Assembly (NCBI GenBank): GCA_902493375.1
Contig: CABUPH010000004.1
Coordinates: 62,001 to 126,000 of the forward strand
Length of the DNA: 64,000 bases
Direction: 5' to 3'
Source: an uncultured Collinsella sp.
GTDB lineage: Bacteria; Actinomycetota; Coriobacteriia; Coriobacteriales; Coriobacteriaceae
The position numbers and the translations under genes were made by a program. The notes under the pieces are model-generated. The model did not search any database. It had not been told where the DNA came from and saw only the letters and a program-made list of their open reading frames with translations. Shown here in pieces: positions 1-7,884 of the stretch (positions are counted from its first letter, which is position 1; every line of letters begins with the position of its first letter).

Positions 1-247
1 GAGCGGCCAGTGCACGGGCGAGCGTGCGAATGGCCTTGATGGTACGGCCACGACGGCCGATGACCTTAGCGACGTCATCCTCGGCGACCGAAACCTCAAT
101 CGTAGAGGCGTCGTCACCATCGATGACCTCAAGGCTCACGGAATCCGGGTCGTCGACGATCTGAACAACGAGATATTCGACGAGATCAGCGATGCGATCT
201 GAGAGCATTGCCTCACCCTCGAGCTGTGCAGCGTCAACCTCAGGCAC
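1..247 (-). CDS. khpA: KhpA-type KH-domain RNA-binding protein, 3' end cut
   Basis: A small single-KH-domain RNA-binding protein; family members (KhpA/YlqC) bind RNA with KhpB and affect cell elongation and division. About 82 codons are visible, and the C-terminus lies outside the window. The start is GTG, three bases after the rpsP stop, with a GGAG ribosome site inside the end of rpsP. The KH core motif VIGRRGRTIKAIRTL is visible near the window edge. Position directly after rpsP is the usual order in Gram-positive bacteria. Confidence 0.9.
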   Translation of the reverse strand, partial: MPEVDAAQLEGEAMLSDRIADLVEYLVVQIVDDPDSVSLEVIDGDDASTIEVSVAEDDVAKVIGRRGRTIKAIRTLARALAA

Positions 248-250
248 GAT

Positions 251-592
251 TTACTCCTCGGCGCCCTCAGCGGCCTCAGCGGCAGCCTTAGCGGCCTCGG
301 CCTCTTTGGCGAGCTGCTTCTTGGACTTCTTGACGACGGTCTCGGTCTTCTCGCCCTCATTGGCGGCCTTGACCAGAGCGGCGACGGCGTCGGTAAGCTG
401 AGCGCCCTTGGACTGCCAGTCGGCGATCTTCTCGAGGTCGAGGTTGATGGTCTTGGGGGCGGTCATCGGGTTGTAGCGGCCAACCTCCTCGATGATACGA
501 CCGTCACGCGGGGCGCGGGAATCGGCGACGACGACACGGTAGTACGGACGCTTCTTAGCGCCGTGACGAGCAAGGCGAATCTTGACTGCCAA
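251..592 (-). CDS. rpsP: 30S ribosomal protein S16
   Basis: Small-subunit ribosomal protein bS16, 113 aa, beginning AVKIRLARHGAKKRPYYR after a TTG start that follows a strong GGAGG site. The frame stays open further upstream, but the conserved family N-terminus and the ribosome site both place the start at 592. The Ala/Glu/Lys-rich tail from about residue 80 is longer than in E. coli and typical of actinobacterial S16. It is followed by khpA with a 3-base gap, so the two are likely translationally linked. Confidence 0.95.
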   Translation of the reverse strand: MAVKIRLARHGAKKRPYYRVVVADSRAPRDGRIIEEVGRYNPMTAPKTINLDLEKIADWQSKGAQLTDAVAALVKAANEGEKTETVVKKSKKQLAKEAEAAKAAAEAAEGAEE

Positions 593-648
593 AGGAAACT
601 CCTCCAACCAAGCAGCTTTAGGCTGCAACTACAAACAAACAGTTGAAC

Positions 649-677
649 ATAATACGCCATCGACGCGGGCAGGTGAA
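649..677 (-). promoter_or_regulatory. Probable rpsP promoter
   Basis: On the minus strand a -35 TTCACC (672-677), a 17-bp spacer and a -10 TATTAT (649-654) precede rpsP by about 57 bases. The leader between them holds a GCAGC/GCTGC hairpin (612-626) just upstream of the ribosome site, a possible translational control element. Confidence 0.6.
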
Positions 678-781
678 GTCCGTGAGACCAACTTCTTCGG
701 TGTAGTCGAGGGCAAATCCATATCTTAGACAAGAATTCGGGATTTGCAAGCACATACACGCACCCCACATGAGCTGCGCGG

Positions 782-794
782 TATACTCATGACA
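782..794 (+). promoter_or_regulatory. dinB -10 element giving a leaderless start
   Basis: A TATACT -10 hexamer (782-787) lies seven bases before the dinB ATG, so transcription should begin at or within a base of the start codon. No Shine-Dalgarno sequence is present. No convincing -35 or LexA-type box was recognised. Confidence 0.5.
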
Positions 795-2047
795 TGGAAA
801 GACGCGAACATACATACGGTTATGAGGATGCCACGGGCGTCACGCCGCCTCCCTGGACGGGTCCGGCGGTGGGCCTGATGGACCTCGATGCGTTTTTTGC
901 GAGCGTGGAGATGCTCGATCATCCCGAATGGCGCGGAAAGCCGCTCATCGTGGGCGGAGACGCCGATTCGCGTGGCGTCGTGTCCACGTGTTCGTATGAG
1001 GCACGTCGCTTTGGCGTGCACTCTGCCATGGCCTCGGCCGAGGCGCGGCGCTTGTGCCCGCAAGCCATTTGGACGCACGGGCACTTTGATCGCTACCGCG
1101 AGGTGAGCGCGCAGGTCATGTCGATTCTTGCCGAGGAGACGCCGCGCGTTGAGCGCGTATCCATCGACGAAGCCTTTATCGATATCACACCGGGTCGCTT
1201 TGCGCCCGAAGACCCGCTGCTGGTTGCGCGGCGTATAAGCGACCGCGTGGCAGCGCTGGGAGTGACGTGCTCCATTGGCGTGGGCTGCAACAAGACGGTC
1301 GCAAAGATCGCAAGCGAGCGGGATAAGCCGTTTGGGTTGACCATCGTGCGCCCCGGAACCGAGCAGCGCTTTTTGGCCGCACTGCCGGTATCTGCCATGA
1401 GCGGCATCGGGCGCTCGGCCGAGGAGCGACTGCGCCGCATGCGCATCTACACCCTTGGCGAGCTTTCGCGTGCGCCGGAGTCCACCTTGGCCTCTATTTT
1501 TGGCGTCAACGGCGAGCGCATGCGTCAGCGTGCGCTGGGACTCGAAATCTCCGAAGTCACGAGTCTCGATGAAGAGCGCGAGGTTAAATCGGTGAGCAAC
1601 GAGCGCACCTTTGCTAAAGATTTGACTGAGCGTGGGGATATTGAGGCGGCTATTGCGCTGCTGGGCGAGTCAGTGGGACGCCGTCTGCGCCGTCAGGGGC
1701 TGACGGGTGCCACGGTGACGCTCAAGCTCAAGTATTCGTATGGCAGCGGACGCACGGCGCAGCGGCGGCTTCCGCACCCTACCGATGACGAGAATATCTT
1801 TGTTGCCGTAGCGCTCGAGCTGCTCGACAATATCTGGCAGGAAGGCATGCATGTTCGCTTAGCGGGCATCGGCATGAGCGACTTTGACCATCAGGGCGGC
1901 ATCCAGACTGACCTGTTCTGCGAGATCGATGACCGCGGAGCCCAATCCAGCGAGCGACGCGACCTCTCGGTCGCTATCGACGCCGTCCGAGACAAGTTCG
2001 GCGACACCGCCCTATCCTTCGGCCGCCAATCCCGTTTCAACGATTAA
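794..2047 (+). CDS. dinB: DNA polymerase IV (Y-family translesion polymerase)
   Basis: A 417-aa Y-family DNA polymerase that copies past damaged template bases. Seen: the palm motif LMDLDAFFASVE near residue 30 with the first metal-binding Asp, the YEARRFGVHSAM segment, the catalytic SIDEAF motif near residue 110, the CSIGVGCNKTVAKIAS block, and a C-terminal little-finger domain. It stands alone on the plus strand, divergent from rpsP. The start codon appears to be the first transcribed codon. Confidence 0.95.
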   Translation: MERREHTYGYEDATGVTPPPWTGPAVGLMDLDAFFASVEMLDHPEWRGKPLIVGGDADSRGVVSTCSYEARRFGVHSAMASAEARRLCPQAIWTHGHFDRYREVSAQVMSILAEETPRVERVSIDEAFIDITPGRFAPEDPLLVARRISDRVAALGVTCSIGVGCNKTVAKIASERDKPFGLTIVRPGTEQRFLAALPVSAMSGIGRSAEERLRRMRIYTLGELSRAPESTLASIFGVNGERMRQRALGLEISEVTSLDEEREVKSVSNERTFAKDLTERGDIEAAIALLGESVGRRLRRQGLTGATVTLKLKYSYGSGRTAQRRLPHPTDDENIFVAVALELLDNIWQEGMHVRLAGIGMSDFDHQGGIQTDLFCEIDDRGAQSSERRDLSVAIDAVRDKFGDTALSFGRQSRFND

Positions 2048-2083
2048 CCGCCTTTGGGCAAAAAGAAAGCCGGGCAGGTGCGA

Positions 2084-2116
2084 ATGATTATTCTGGGACG
2101 GGGATTTTTTAATCAT
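2084..2116 (+). repeat. Left inverted repeat of RAYT element
   Basis: Begins ATGATTA and ends TAATCAT, so it is itself a 7-bp-stem palindrome, with the core CTGGGACGGGGAT in between. The reverse complement of the right copy matches about 28 of its 33 bases. Confidence 0.75.
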
Positions 2117-2124
2117 TTGGAGCG

Positions 2125-2865
2125 TCATTTCGCCCTTTGAATGATATTGGTCCCAATTCCCGTCAGACGCGAAATCTGGTCAATCGTAAACCCCCGATGC
2201 CTCAACACTGCCAGAAGACGATTTCGCTCTGATTTCGGCAAAGTTTTAAGCTGATAAGGCTCATGCGGAGCCAAAAGAGCCCGGGCAACTTCCAGCGCAT
2301 CCATATCGGAGATATGCTTACCTTCGGGCATAAAATAGGGATTAGGCTTGCCGTCGGTACTCGAAAGATAAAACGCTTCCGTCCCCCCAAACAGATTGAG
2401 AATACCTTCACAATCACAAATTTCGGGATGAGAGAAATACTCATGGAAGCTGCTCCAGCGATACAGAGGAGCAGAAGAAATACCTGCTTTTGCAGGATTG
2501 TCGTGTATGTATCGGACGCAACGGAGCAGCTGTTTGTCGTCAGAAATGATCACACTCTTGAATCGTTCCTGGAACACCGGTCCGCGGCGACCGGTTTTTT
2601 GATTGAAGTGTTTCGCATATGCCGTATCAATCGCATGCATAGCAACGCTCATCTGATTATCGAGATCATCAAATAGCAGGTGAACATGATTGTCCATGAG
2701 GCACCAGGCAAGAAGACGAATATGAGCGGACGTAAATCGTCTGTTCAATAGATTGAGAAAATAAAGGCGATCGTCATCGTCTTCGAAGATCAGCTGGCCA
2801 GCACAGCCCTTGAGCATGACGTGATAATGGCCGAGTTCGGACAACGCACGGGCAACACGAGTCAT
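2125..2865 (-). CDS. REP-associated tyrosine transposase (Y1/IS200-like)
   Basis: A 246-aa single-strand DNA transposase of the TnpA_REP (RAYT) group. Seen: the HUH motif in CLMDNHVHLLF (about residue 60), and the ERFKSVIISDDKQLLRCVRY and HDNPAKAG segments typical of the family. The C-terminal ~70 residues form a helix-turn-helix-like end (GFTIDQISRLTGIG), as in RAYTs that recognise a REP. The ATG at 2865 was chosen over a longer frame because a GGGAGGG site precedes it. The gene appears intact. Confidence 0.88.
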   Translation of the reverse strand: MTRVARALSELGHYHVMLKGCAGQLIFEDDDDRLYFLNLLNRRFTSAHIRLLAWCLMDNHVHLLFDDLDNQMSVAMHAIDTAYAKHFNQKTGRRGPVFQERFKSVIISDDKQLLRCVRYIHDNPAKAGISSAPLYRWSSFHEYFSHPEICDCEGILNLFGGTEAFYLSSTDGKPNPYFMPEGKHISDMDALEVARALLAPHEPYQLKTLPKSERNRLLAVLRHRGFTIDQISRLTGIGTNIIQRAK

Positions 2866-2969
2866 CGAAACCCTCCCTTCCAAGGATGCAGTAGTCACAG
2901 CATACAAAAGGAAAGGAAGAAAAGGGCCGAACCGCCCAACAAAGGTGAGCGGTTCGGCAAACGGTAGCA

Positions 2970-3002
2970 ATGATTATTTTATCCCCGTCCCAGAAAAATC
3001 AT
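2970..3002 (-). repeat. Right inverted repeat of RAYT element
   Basis: Inverted copy of 2084-2116, with the core ATCCCCGTCCCAG on the plus strand and the same ATGATTA/AATCAT ends. It lies directly downstream of rsfS on the rsfS strand. Confidence 0.75.
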
Positions 3003-3458
3003 TTAGAGGAGGTTGAGGGGAAGCTGGGGGGCGTCTCCCCAGAGTTTCTCGAGGCGGTAGAAGTCGCGGGCTTCGGGAGTGAAGACGTGGACGACAACCG
3101 AACCGTAGTCCATGAGCATCCAGGTCTTCTGCTCGCGGCCCTCGATGGAGAACGGATGCTCACCGCATGCCTCGGCGACCTTCTCCTCGATCTCGTCGAC
3201 GATAGAATCGACCTGGCGGTTGTTGGCACCGGTGGCAAGCACAAAGTAGTCGCATACGTCGGAAAGCTCGGTCAGGTCGAGCACCTGAACGTCCTCGCCC
3301 TTCTTGTCGTAGGCGGCCTGCGCGGCGGCGCGGGCTACATCCTCGGCGGCGACACCGCTCGCGGACAGCGAGGCGGCAGTGCGGTCGGACGTGGCGGCGA
3401 AGCTCTTGTGCTCCACACGTTCAAGAATCTGCTCGTCGGTCATGGTCTCGTCGGCCAT
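3003..3458 (-). CDS. rsfS: Ribosomal silencing factor RsfS
   Basis: A 151-aa protein of the RsfS/Iojap family, which binds uL14 on the 50S subunit and blocks subunit joining in starvation. The conserved core VLDLTELSDVCDYFVLATG and the KTWMLMDYGSVVVHVF block cover residues ~57-135. An N-terminal extension of ~50 residues is longer than in E. coli. It follows yqeK by 27 bases and its stop codon touches the RAYT element, which may have replaced any native terminator. Confidence 0.92.
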   Translation of the reverse strand: MADETMTDEQILERVEHKSFAATSDRTAASLSASGVAAEDVARAAAQAAYDKKGEDVQVLDLTELSDVCDYFVLATGANNRQVDSIVDEIEEKVAEACGEHPFSIEGREQKTWMLMDYGSVVVHVFTPEARDFYRLEKLWGDAPQLPLNLL

Positions 3459-3485
3459 GGAATACCTCTTTCTAGACAGCCCGAG

Positions 3486-4094
3486 CTAGCGCAGCTGGGC
3501 GTAATGGTTGTAAATCGTAATAGCCGTGGGATAAAGATAACGCCCGGACTGGATCACATAGACCAGACCCTGCGCAAAACAGGAGAAGAACAACTCGTCG
3601 AGCGAGGACTTCCCCACCATCTTGCGCAGCGCATGGGCATAGTCACCGTGACGGTTGGGCTCGATGGCATCCGCCACAAAGACCACCATATCGAGCGGCG
3701 TCATGTCGCAGGCACCCACGGTGTGACGGTCGACAGCCTGAAAGACCGCCGACGACAGCTCGGGAAAGAGCTGCGGAAGCTCATAGGCGGCAACCGGGCC
3801 ATGCAAAAGCGGCGTCGCGGCAGACGGAGAGCCGGCAATCTTAATGCCGTAATGCAGAGCGCGCGTGACCAGCTCGTCGTCGGAGAGTACCTTGTCCCAG
3901 TCATGGATCAGGCCGGCGGCAGCGGCATCAAAGCGGTCAACGCCGTAGACCTCGGCCAGATGAAGTGCGGTCTCGGCAACACCCAGCGAATGCACATAGC
4001 GCTTGCGCTTATCCTTCATGCGAACATCGAGCAGCTCTTGAATGCGCTTGAGCAGCGCGCGCTCATCGCCCTCAAACTGATCCTCTACCGACAA
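3486..4094 (-). CDS. yqeK: HD-domain hydrolase YqeK (Ap4A hydrolase family)
   Basis: A 202-aa HD-domain phosphohydrolase; the YqeK family cleaves diadenosine tetraphosphate symmetrically. The metal-binding residues are visible in YVHSLGVAE, then HDWDK near residue 63, then LLHGPVAA and DRHTVG, and a final Asp in FVADAIEPNR. The start is TTG at 4094 preceded by a G-rich site. Lying between nadD and rsfS is the standard Gram-positive order. Confidence 0.9.
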   Translation of the reverse strand: MSVEDQFEGDERALLKRIQELLDVRMKDKRKRYVHSLGVAETALHLAEVYGVDRFDAAAAGLIHDWDKVLSDDELVTRALHYGIKIAGSPSAATPLLHGPVAAYELPQLFPELSSAVFQAVDRHTVGACDMTPLDMVVFVADAIEPNRHGDYAHALRKMVGKSSLDELFFSCFAQGLVYVIQSGRYLYPTAITIYNHYAQLR

Positions 4095-4106
4095 CGTAGA
4101 CCCCCA

Positions 4107-4784
4107 TCACTCAAAATCTTCTTGGCCCAAATCGGCATATAGCCTGCGTTTGTGAATGTAGCCGAGCACGGACTCGCTCGTAAGATAGCGCACGCTCATG
4201 CCGCGGGCAACTCGCTTACGAATGTTCGTCGAGCTGATCGCCAGCGCCGGAATCTGAATATAGCGCACGTCGAACGGCAGTCCCGACTCTTTGATTCGGG
4301 CACGCGCCGTATCGATATCAAAGCCCGGTCGCGTCGCAGCAATAAAGGTGGCAAGCTCAGCGATTCGTTCGGCATCATGCCAGGTCACAATATCGATAAT
4401 CGCGTCGGCGCCCGTAATAAAGTAAAGCTTTACCTGCGGCGGGTAAAAGTCGCGAAGGGCATGAAGCGTATCGGCCGTATAGGTTACGCCCGGACGGTCG
4501 ATCTCGAACCGGCTCGCCAAAAAGGCCGGGTTCGCGGCGGTGGCGAGGACCGTCATTGCATAACGGTCCTCAGCAGGCGTCACCGGCTTGTCAAGCTTAA
4601 AGGCAGGAGAGCCCGCCGGCATAAAGAGCACAGCGTCCAAATCGAGCGACTCGCGCGCCTGCTCGGCGGTCACCAGGTGCCCGTAATGGATGGGATCAAA
4701 GGTGCCACCCATAATGCCGAGCCTAAACTCCTGCCCGTCCTCTAGAGGAAGCTCGGGCAGACCGATTCCACCGCGCAGCGACAT
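4107..4784 (-). CDS. nadD: Nicotinate-nucleotide adenylyltransferase
   Basis: A 225-aa nucleotidyltransferase joining nicotinate mononucleotide to AMP from ATP, in NAD synthesis. Seen: GIMGGTFDPIHYGHL (nucleotide-binding HxGH-type site, here HYGH), the FITGADAIIDIVTWHDAE segment, and ISSTNIRKRVARG (the ISSTxIR motif). About 20 N-terminal residues precede the first strand, so a start a few codons later cannot be excluded. Confidence 0.94.
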   Translation of the reverse strand: MSLRGGIGLPELPLEDGQEFRLGIMGGTFDPIHYGHLVTAEQARESLDLDAVLFMPAGSPAFKLDKPVTPAEDRYAMTVLATAANPAFLASRFEIDRPGVTYTADTLHALRDFYPPQVKLYFITGADAIIDIVTWHDAERIAELATFIAATRPGFDIDTARARIKESGLPFDVRYIQIPALAISSTNIRKRVARGMSVRYLTSESVLGYIHKRRLYADLGQEDFE

Positions 4785-4787
4785 GGC

Positions 4788-6254
4788 TTACTCGCCCTCC
4801 GAGGTCTCGGTATCGCCCGCGGCATCCGCCGCATCGACAACCTCGACGCCCTCATCCGCAGCATCGGCCACGTCAATGGCTTCAACGGCAACGTCCTCGC
4901 CAGCATCCTCGAGCTCCTCGTACTCCGAGAAGTCCTCGGCGCCCTCAAAGTCAAAGGCGCGCTGGCAAATGCGGACCTCGTCGCCCGCACGGCAACCGGC
5001 CTTCTCGAGCGCGTCGTCAACACCCATACGCGCAAACTTATGCTGCAGGTAAATGACGGCTTCCTCGTTTTCCCAGTCGGTCTGGATGACCATGCGCTCG
5101 ATGGCACGACCGACCACGCGGAAGGCACCGGGCTCTTCTTGGACAATGCGGAACCGCTTCTCGCGCTGCAGACGGCGGCGCTCCCACTCCTCGTCGCGCA
5201 GATCGACCGGCTCATCAGAGACCGACAGCTCGGCGCGAAGCTTAGCCACCTGCTCGCCCACGGCAAGCATCAGCGTGTTGAGACCGGCGCCCGTCACGGC
5301 GGACACGGCAAAGAACATATGTCCATCGTCGAGCGCTGCGCGCTTGAGGTCGGCAATCTTGTCGGCCGTGCCCGGCGCGTCGCACTTGTTGGCAACGACG
5401 ATCTGCGGACGCTCCGAAAGCTCGGCACCATACTGCTCGAGCTCACGGTTGATGATGCGGTAGTCCTCAACCGGATCGCGATCCTCAAAACCACCCGTCA
5501 TGTCGACGACATGCATGATCAGGGCCGTACGCTCAATGTGGCGCAGGAACTGGTGACCCAGGCCCTTGCCCTCGCTCGCGCCCTCGATGAGGCCGGGGAC
5601 GTCGGCAACTACGTAAGAATATTCGCCGGCACGCACCATGCCGAGGTTCGGCACGAGCGTGGTAAACGGGTAGTCGGCAATCTTAGGACGGGCGGCACTC
5701 ATGCGCGCGATGAGCGATGACTTACCCACCGAAGGGAAGCCCACGAGCGCGGCATCGGCCATGAGCTTCATCTCGAGCTCAATCCAGTGCTCCTCGGCCG
5801 GCTCGCCCAGCTGGGCGAACGCGGGCGCGCGGCGCACCGACGTCACAAAGTGCGTATTGCCGAGACCACCGGCGCCACCAGGGGCCACGACAACGCGCTC
5901 GCCATCATGCACCAGATCGGCAATCTCGAACATCGGGGTCTGCGTCTCGGGGTCGAGCTCGCGCACCACGGTACCCATAGGGACCTTGAGAATCAGGTCC
6001 TCGCCGCTCTTGCCGTTACGACGGGCACCCTGCCCGTGCGTGCCGCGCTCGGCGCGAAAGTGATGCTTAAAGCGGTAATCGATCAGCGAAGACAGCTGAG
6101 CATCGGCCTGGATGACGACATTGCCGCCACGACCGCCGTCGCCGCCATCGGGGCCGCCCTTGGGGACAAATGCCTCGCGCCTAAACGACATGCATCCGGC
6201 TCCGCCGTCGCCGCCGCAAACGTTAATGCGGCTGATATCGGTGAACTGTGACAA
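4788..6254 (-). CDS. obgE: GTPase Obg/CgtA
   Basis: A 488-aa ribosome-assembly GTPase. Order: glycine-rich Obg fold (~1-160, with GGDGGAGCMSFRREAFVPKG), G domain (GFPSVGKSSL P-loop, DVPGLIEGA, NKCD), then an OCT domain (~340-430) typical of Gram-positive Obg, and a strongly acidic tail of about 50 residues rich in Glu, Asp and Ala. It lies between rpmA and nadD, separated from nadD by three bases. Confidence 0.96.
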   Translation of the reverse strand: MSQFTDISRINVCGGDGGAGCMSFRREAFVPKGGPDGGDGGRGGNVVIQADAQLSSLIDYRFKHHFRAERGTHGQGARRNGKSGEDLILKVPMGTVVRELDPETQTPMFEIADLVHDGERVVVAPGGAGGLGNTHFVTSVRRAPAFAQLGEPAEEHWIELEMKLMADAALVGFPSVGKSSLIARMSAARPKIADYPFTTLVPNLGMVRAGEYSYVVADVPGLIEGASEGKGLGHQFLRHIERTALIMHVVDMTGGFEDRDPVEDYRIINRELEQYGAELSERPQIVVANKCDAPGTADKIADLKRAALDDGHMFFAVSAVTGAGLNTLMLAVGEQVAKLRAELSVSDEPVDLRDEEWERRRLQREKRFRIVQEEPGAFRVVGRAIERMVIQTDWENEEAVIYLQHKFARMGVDDALEKAGCRAGDEVRICQRAFDFEGAEDFSEYEELEDAGEDVAVEAIDVADAADEGVEVVDAADAAGDTETSEGE

Positions 6255-6270
6255 CAGAATCGCCTCCTAC

Positions 6271-6313
6271 AAAAAGAGGGAGACCCTTGAATCCTAAAAC
6301 TCAAGTGCCTCCC
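6271..6313 (-). terminator. Hairpin with T-run between rpmA and obgE
   Basis: Minus-strand stem GGGAG/CTCCC and CTTGA/TCAAG with an internal bulge, followed by TCTTTTTG. It could end part of the rplU-rpmA transcript before obgE, lowering GTPase expression relative to ribosomal protein. Confidence 0.55.
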
Positions 6314-6338
6314 ACATATGTGCTCTATGAAGGGTGAA

Positions 6339-6596
6339 TTACGCGTTCGCGAGCGGGCGTACGCTGACCCTGTGCTTGATACCCTTGTGGAACTCAACGG
6401 TACCGTCGACCAGCGCGAACAGCGTGTCGTCCTTACCACGGCCAACGTTCTCACCCGGGTGGATGTGCGTGCCGTGCTGACGGACGAGAATCGTGCCCGT
6501 GGTTACCGTCTGGCCGGCATAGCGCTTCGTGCCAAGGCGCTGACCGCGGGAGTCACGGCCATTACGGGAGGAACCGAGTCCTTTTTTGTGTGCCAT
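6339..6596 (-). CDS. rpmA: 50S ribosomal protein L27
   Basis: An 85-aa bL27 protein starting MAHKKGLGSSRNGRDS. The N-terminus has no Firmicutes-type cleavable extension. The motifs GTKRYAGQTVTTGTILVRQ and HPGENVGRGKDDTLFAL are intact. It lies between rplU and obgE. Confidence 0.97.
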   Translation of the reverse strand: MAHKKGLGSSRNGRDSRGQRLGTKRYAGQTVTTGTILVRQHGTHIHPGENVGRGKDDTLFALVDGTVEFHKGIKHRVSVRPLANA

Positions 6597-6629
6597 TGTG
6601 TATACCTACTCTTTCGTTACGAGTGTAAT

Positions 6630-7004
6630 CTACTCGGCGACGGGAGCCTCGGCAACAGCCTCGGCCTCTGCCTTGACAGCCTTCTTGGCGCGGGAGGTAG
6701 CCTGGACCTTCACAATCTTCAGCTTGGTGAGCTGCTGACGGTGACCCTTCAGACGACGATAGCGCTTGCGCTTGTGGAACTTGAAGACCAGCTGCTTCTC
6801 GCCCTTGAACTGCTCAACGATCTGAGCGGTAACCTTGGCCTTGGCCAGCTTGTCGGGATCGGTGACGATCTTCTTACCATCGTTGAGGAAGATAACAGGC
6901 AGGGTGACCTTGTCGCCCTCATTGCCCTCGATCTTCTCGACGGTGATGACATCGTCGGTGGCGACCTTGTACTGCTTGCCGCCCGTGTTAACGATTGCGT
7001 ACAT
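6630..7004 (-). CDS. rplU: 50S ribosomal protein L21
   Basis: A 124-aa bL21 protein, MYAIVNTGGKQYKVATDD at the start and KFHKRKRYRRLKGHRQQ in the conserved C-terminal half, then an Ala/Glu-rich tail. The start at 7004 was taken rather than an upstream in-frame ATG because of the family N-terminus and the AAGGGC ribosome site. First gene of rplU-rpmA-obgE. Confidence 0.96.
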   Translation of the reverse strand: MYAIVNTGGKQYKVATDDVITVEKIEGNEGDKVTLPVIFLNDGKKIVTDPDKLAKAKVTAQIVEQFKGEKQLVFKFHKRKRYRRLKGHRQQLTKLKIVKVQATSRAKKAVKAEAEAVAEAPVAE

Positions 7005-7046
7005 GTTTACTTGCCCTTCATGCATCAGTTAGTGCAACAGCCGAAT

Positions 7047-7075
7047 ATAGTAGCAGGCGAAAATACCCCCGTCAA
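7047..7075 (-). promoter_or_regulatory. rplU promoter
   Basis: Minus strand -35 TTGACG (7070-7075), 17-bp spacer, -10 TACTAT (7047-7052). The -35 overlaps the stop codon of the upstream radical-SAM-associated gene. Confidence 0.65.
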
Positions 7076-7884
7076 CGAGTATGTGGAGCAAATCCACAAG
7101 TTCGCACAGGTATGGGGCTGACGAGTCGGCCCTCGTCGTCCTCGCATGCTTGATTCTGACGCTCGACATCGTAGGAGCAGATGGTCACGAGGTCTTGCAT
7201 ACCGGTGGAAACAATAGGTGCATCCACGCCCGGGGTCAAGCCCTGCAACAAAACATCAGCAGCGGAAAGCAAAATTTCCGGACGCATGGAGCCCTCGTTG
7301 TCGGCATGGGTGTCGAGCATGAGCACCAAATGGTCCGGGCGCTCCCCCGCCGTGAGCTCATAGCCAACGAGCGTGTGATCCAAATCCAAGCGCTTGCTCT
7401 TTTTTCCGCGCGCGTAGTCGATGCCATGGTCCGCGCGCAGCGTGTCGATCGCACGACGCACCTCGTCGGCGCATACGGGCGCCTTGGGATCCAAGTGCAG
7501 GTCGATGCGATACGACAGACGCGTGAGCTGCGCCGTCAACGCCGGCGTGCGCACGTCGATGTACGCCGCCTCGATGGGCGCCAGATCGGCCGGAGACGCC
7601 GCAGCCAGGCGCCCAAACGCCTCGTCGAGCGCCACGAACTCGGTCATAAACAGGTCATACCACTCGCAGGTCGACGACGTACCCACCGGTAGCGCCGAAG
7701 AGAAGCCCACGCGCATGTGCGGGGAGAAGCCCTGCGTGACGGCATAGGGAAGTCCCGCACGGCGCACGATGCGTTCAATGGTATGGATTACTTCGAGATG
7801 GCCCAGGTACTTAAGGCGATCGCGCTTGCCATAGCGAACGCGAAGCCTAAAGAGCGTGGGGTTGTCGGTCAGGCGCTCACTCAT
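7072..7884 (-). CDS. TIGR03936 family radical-SAM-associated protein
   Basis: A 270-aa protein of the DUF2344/TIGR03936 family, always linked to TIGR03960 radical-SAM proteins, sometimes as one polypeptide. The typical start FRLRVRYGKRDRLKYLGHLEV and the QGFSPHMRVGFSSALPVG segment are visible. The start codon overlaps the stop of the upstream TIGR03960 gene by four bases, which fits co-translation of two halves of one enzyme system. The reaction is unknown. Confidence 0.88.
   Translation of the reverse strand: MSERLTDNPTLFRLRVRYGKRDRLKYLGHLEVIHTIERIVRRAGLPYAVTQGFSPHMRVGFSSALPVGTSSTCEWYDLFMTEFVALDEAFGRLAAASPADLAPIEAAYIDVRTPALTAQLTRLSYRIDLHLDPKAPVCADEVRRAIDTLRADHGIDYARGKKSKRLDLDHTLVGYELTAGERPDHLVLMLDTHADNEGSMRPEILLSAADVLLQGLTPGVDAPIVSTGMQDLVTICSYDVERQNQACEDDEGRLVSPIPVRTCGFAPHTR

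Larger units (their letters stand above)
2084..3002. mobile_element. RAYT-type transposon bounded by 33-bp inverted repeats
   Basis: A 919-bp unit consisting of one Y1/IS200-type transposase gene enclosed by two imperfect 33-bp inverted repeats, with ends at 2084 and 3002. The right end sits exactly against the rsfS stop codon (3003-3005). REP-associated tyrosine transposases are known to be flanked by palindromic REP-like sequences; treating this pair as the element's ends is inference. Confidence 0.7.
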
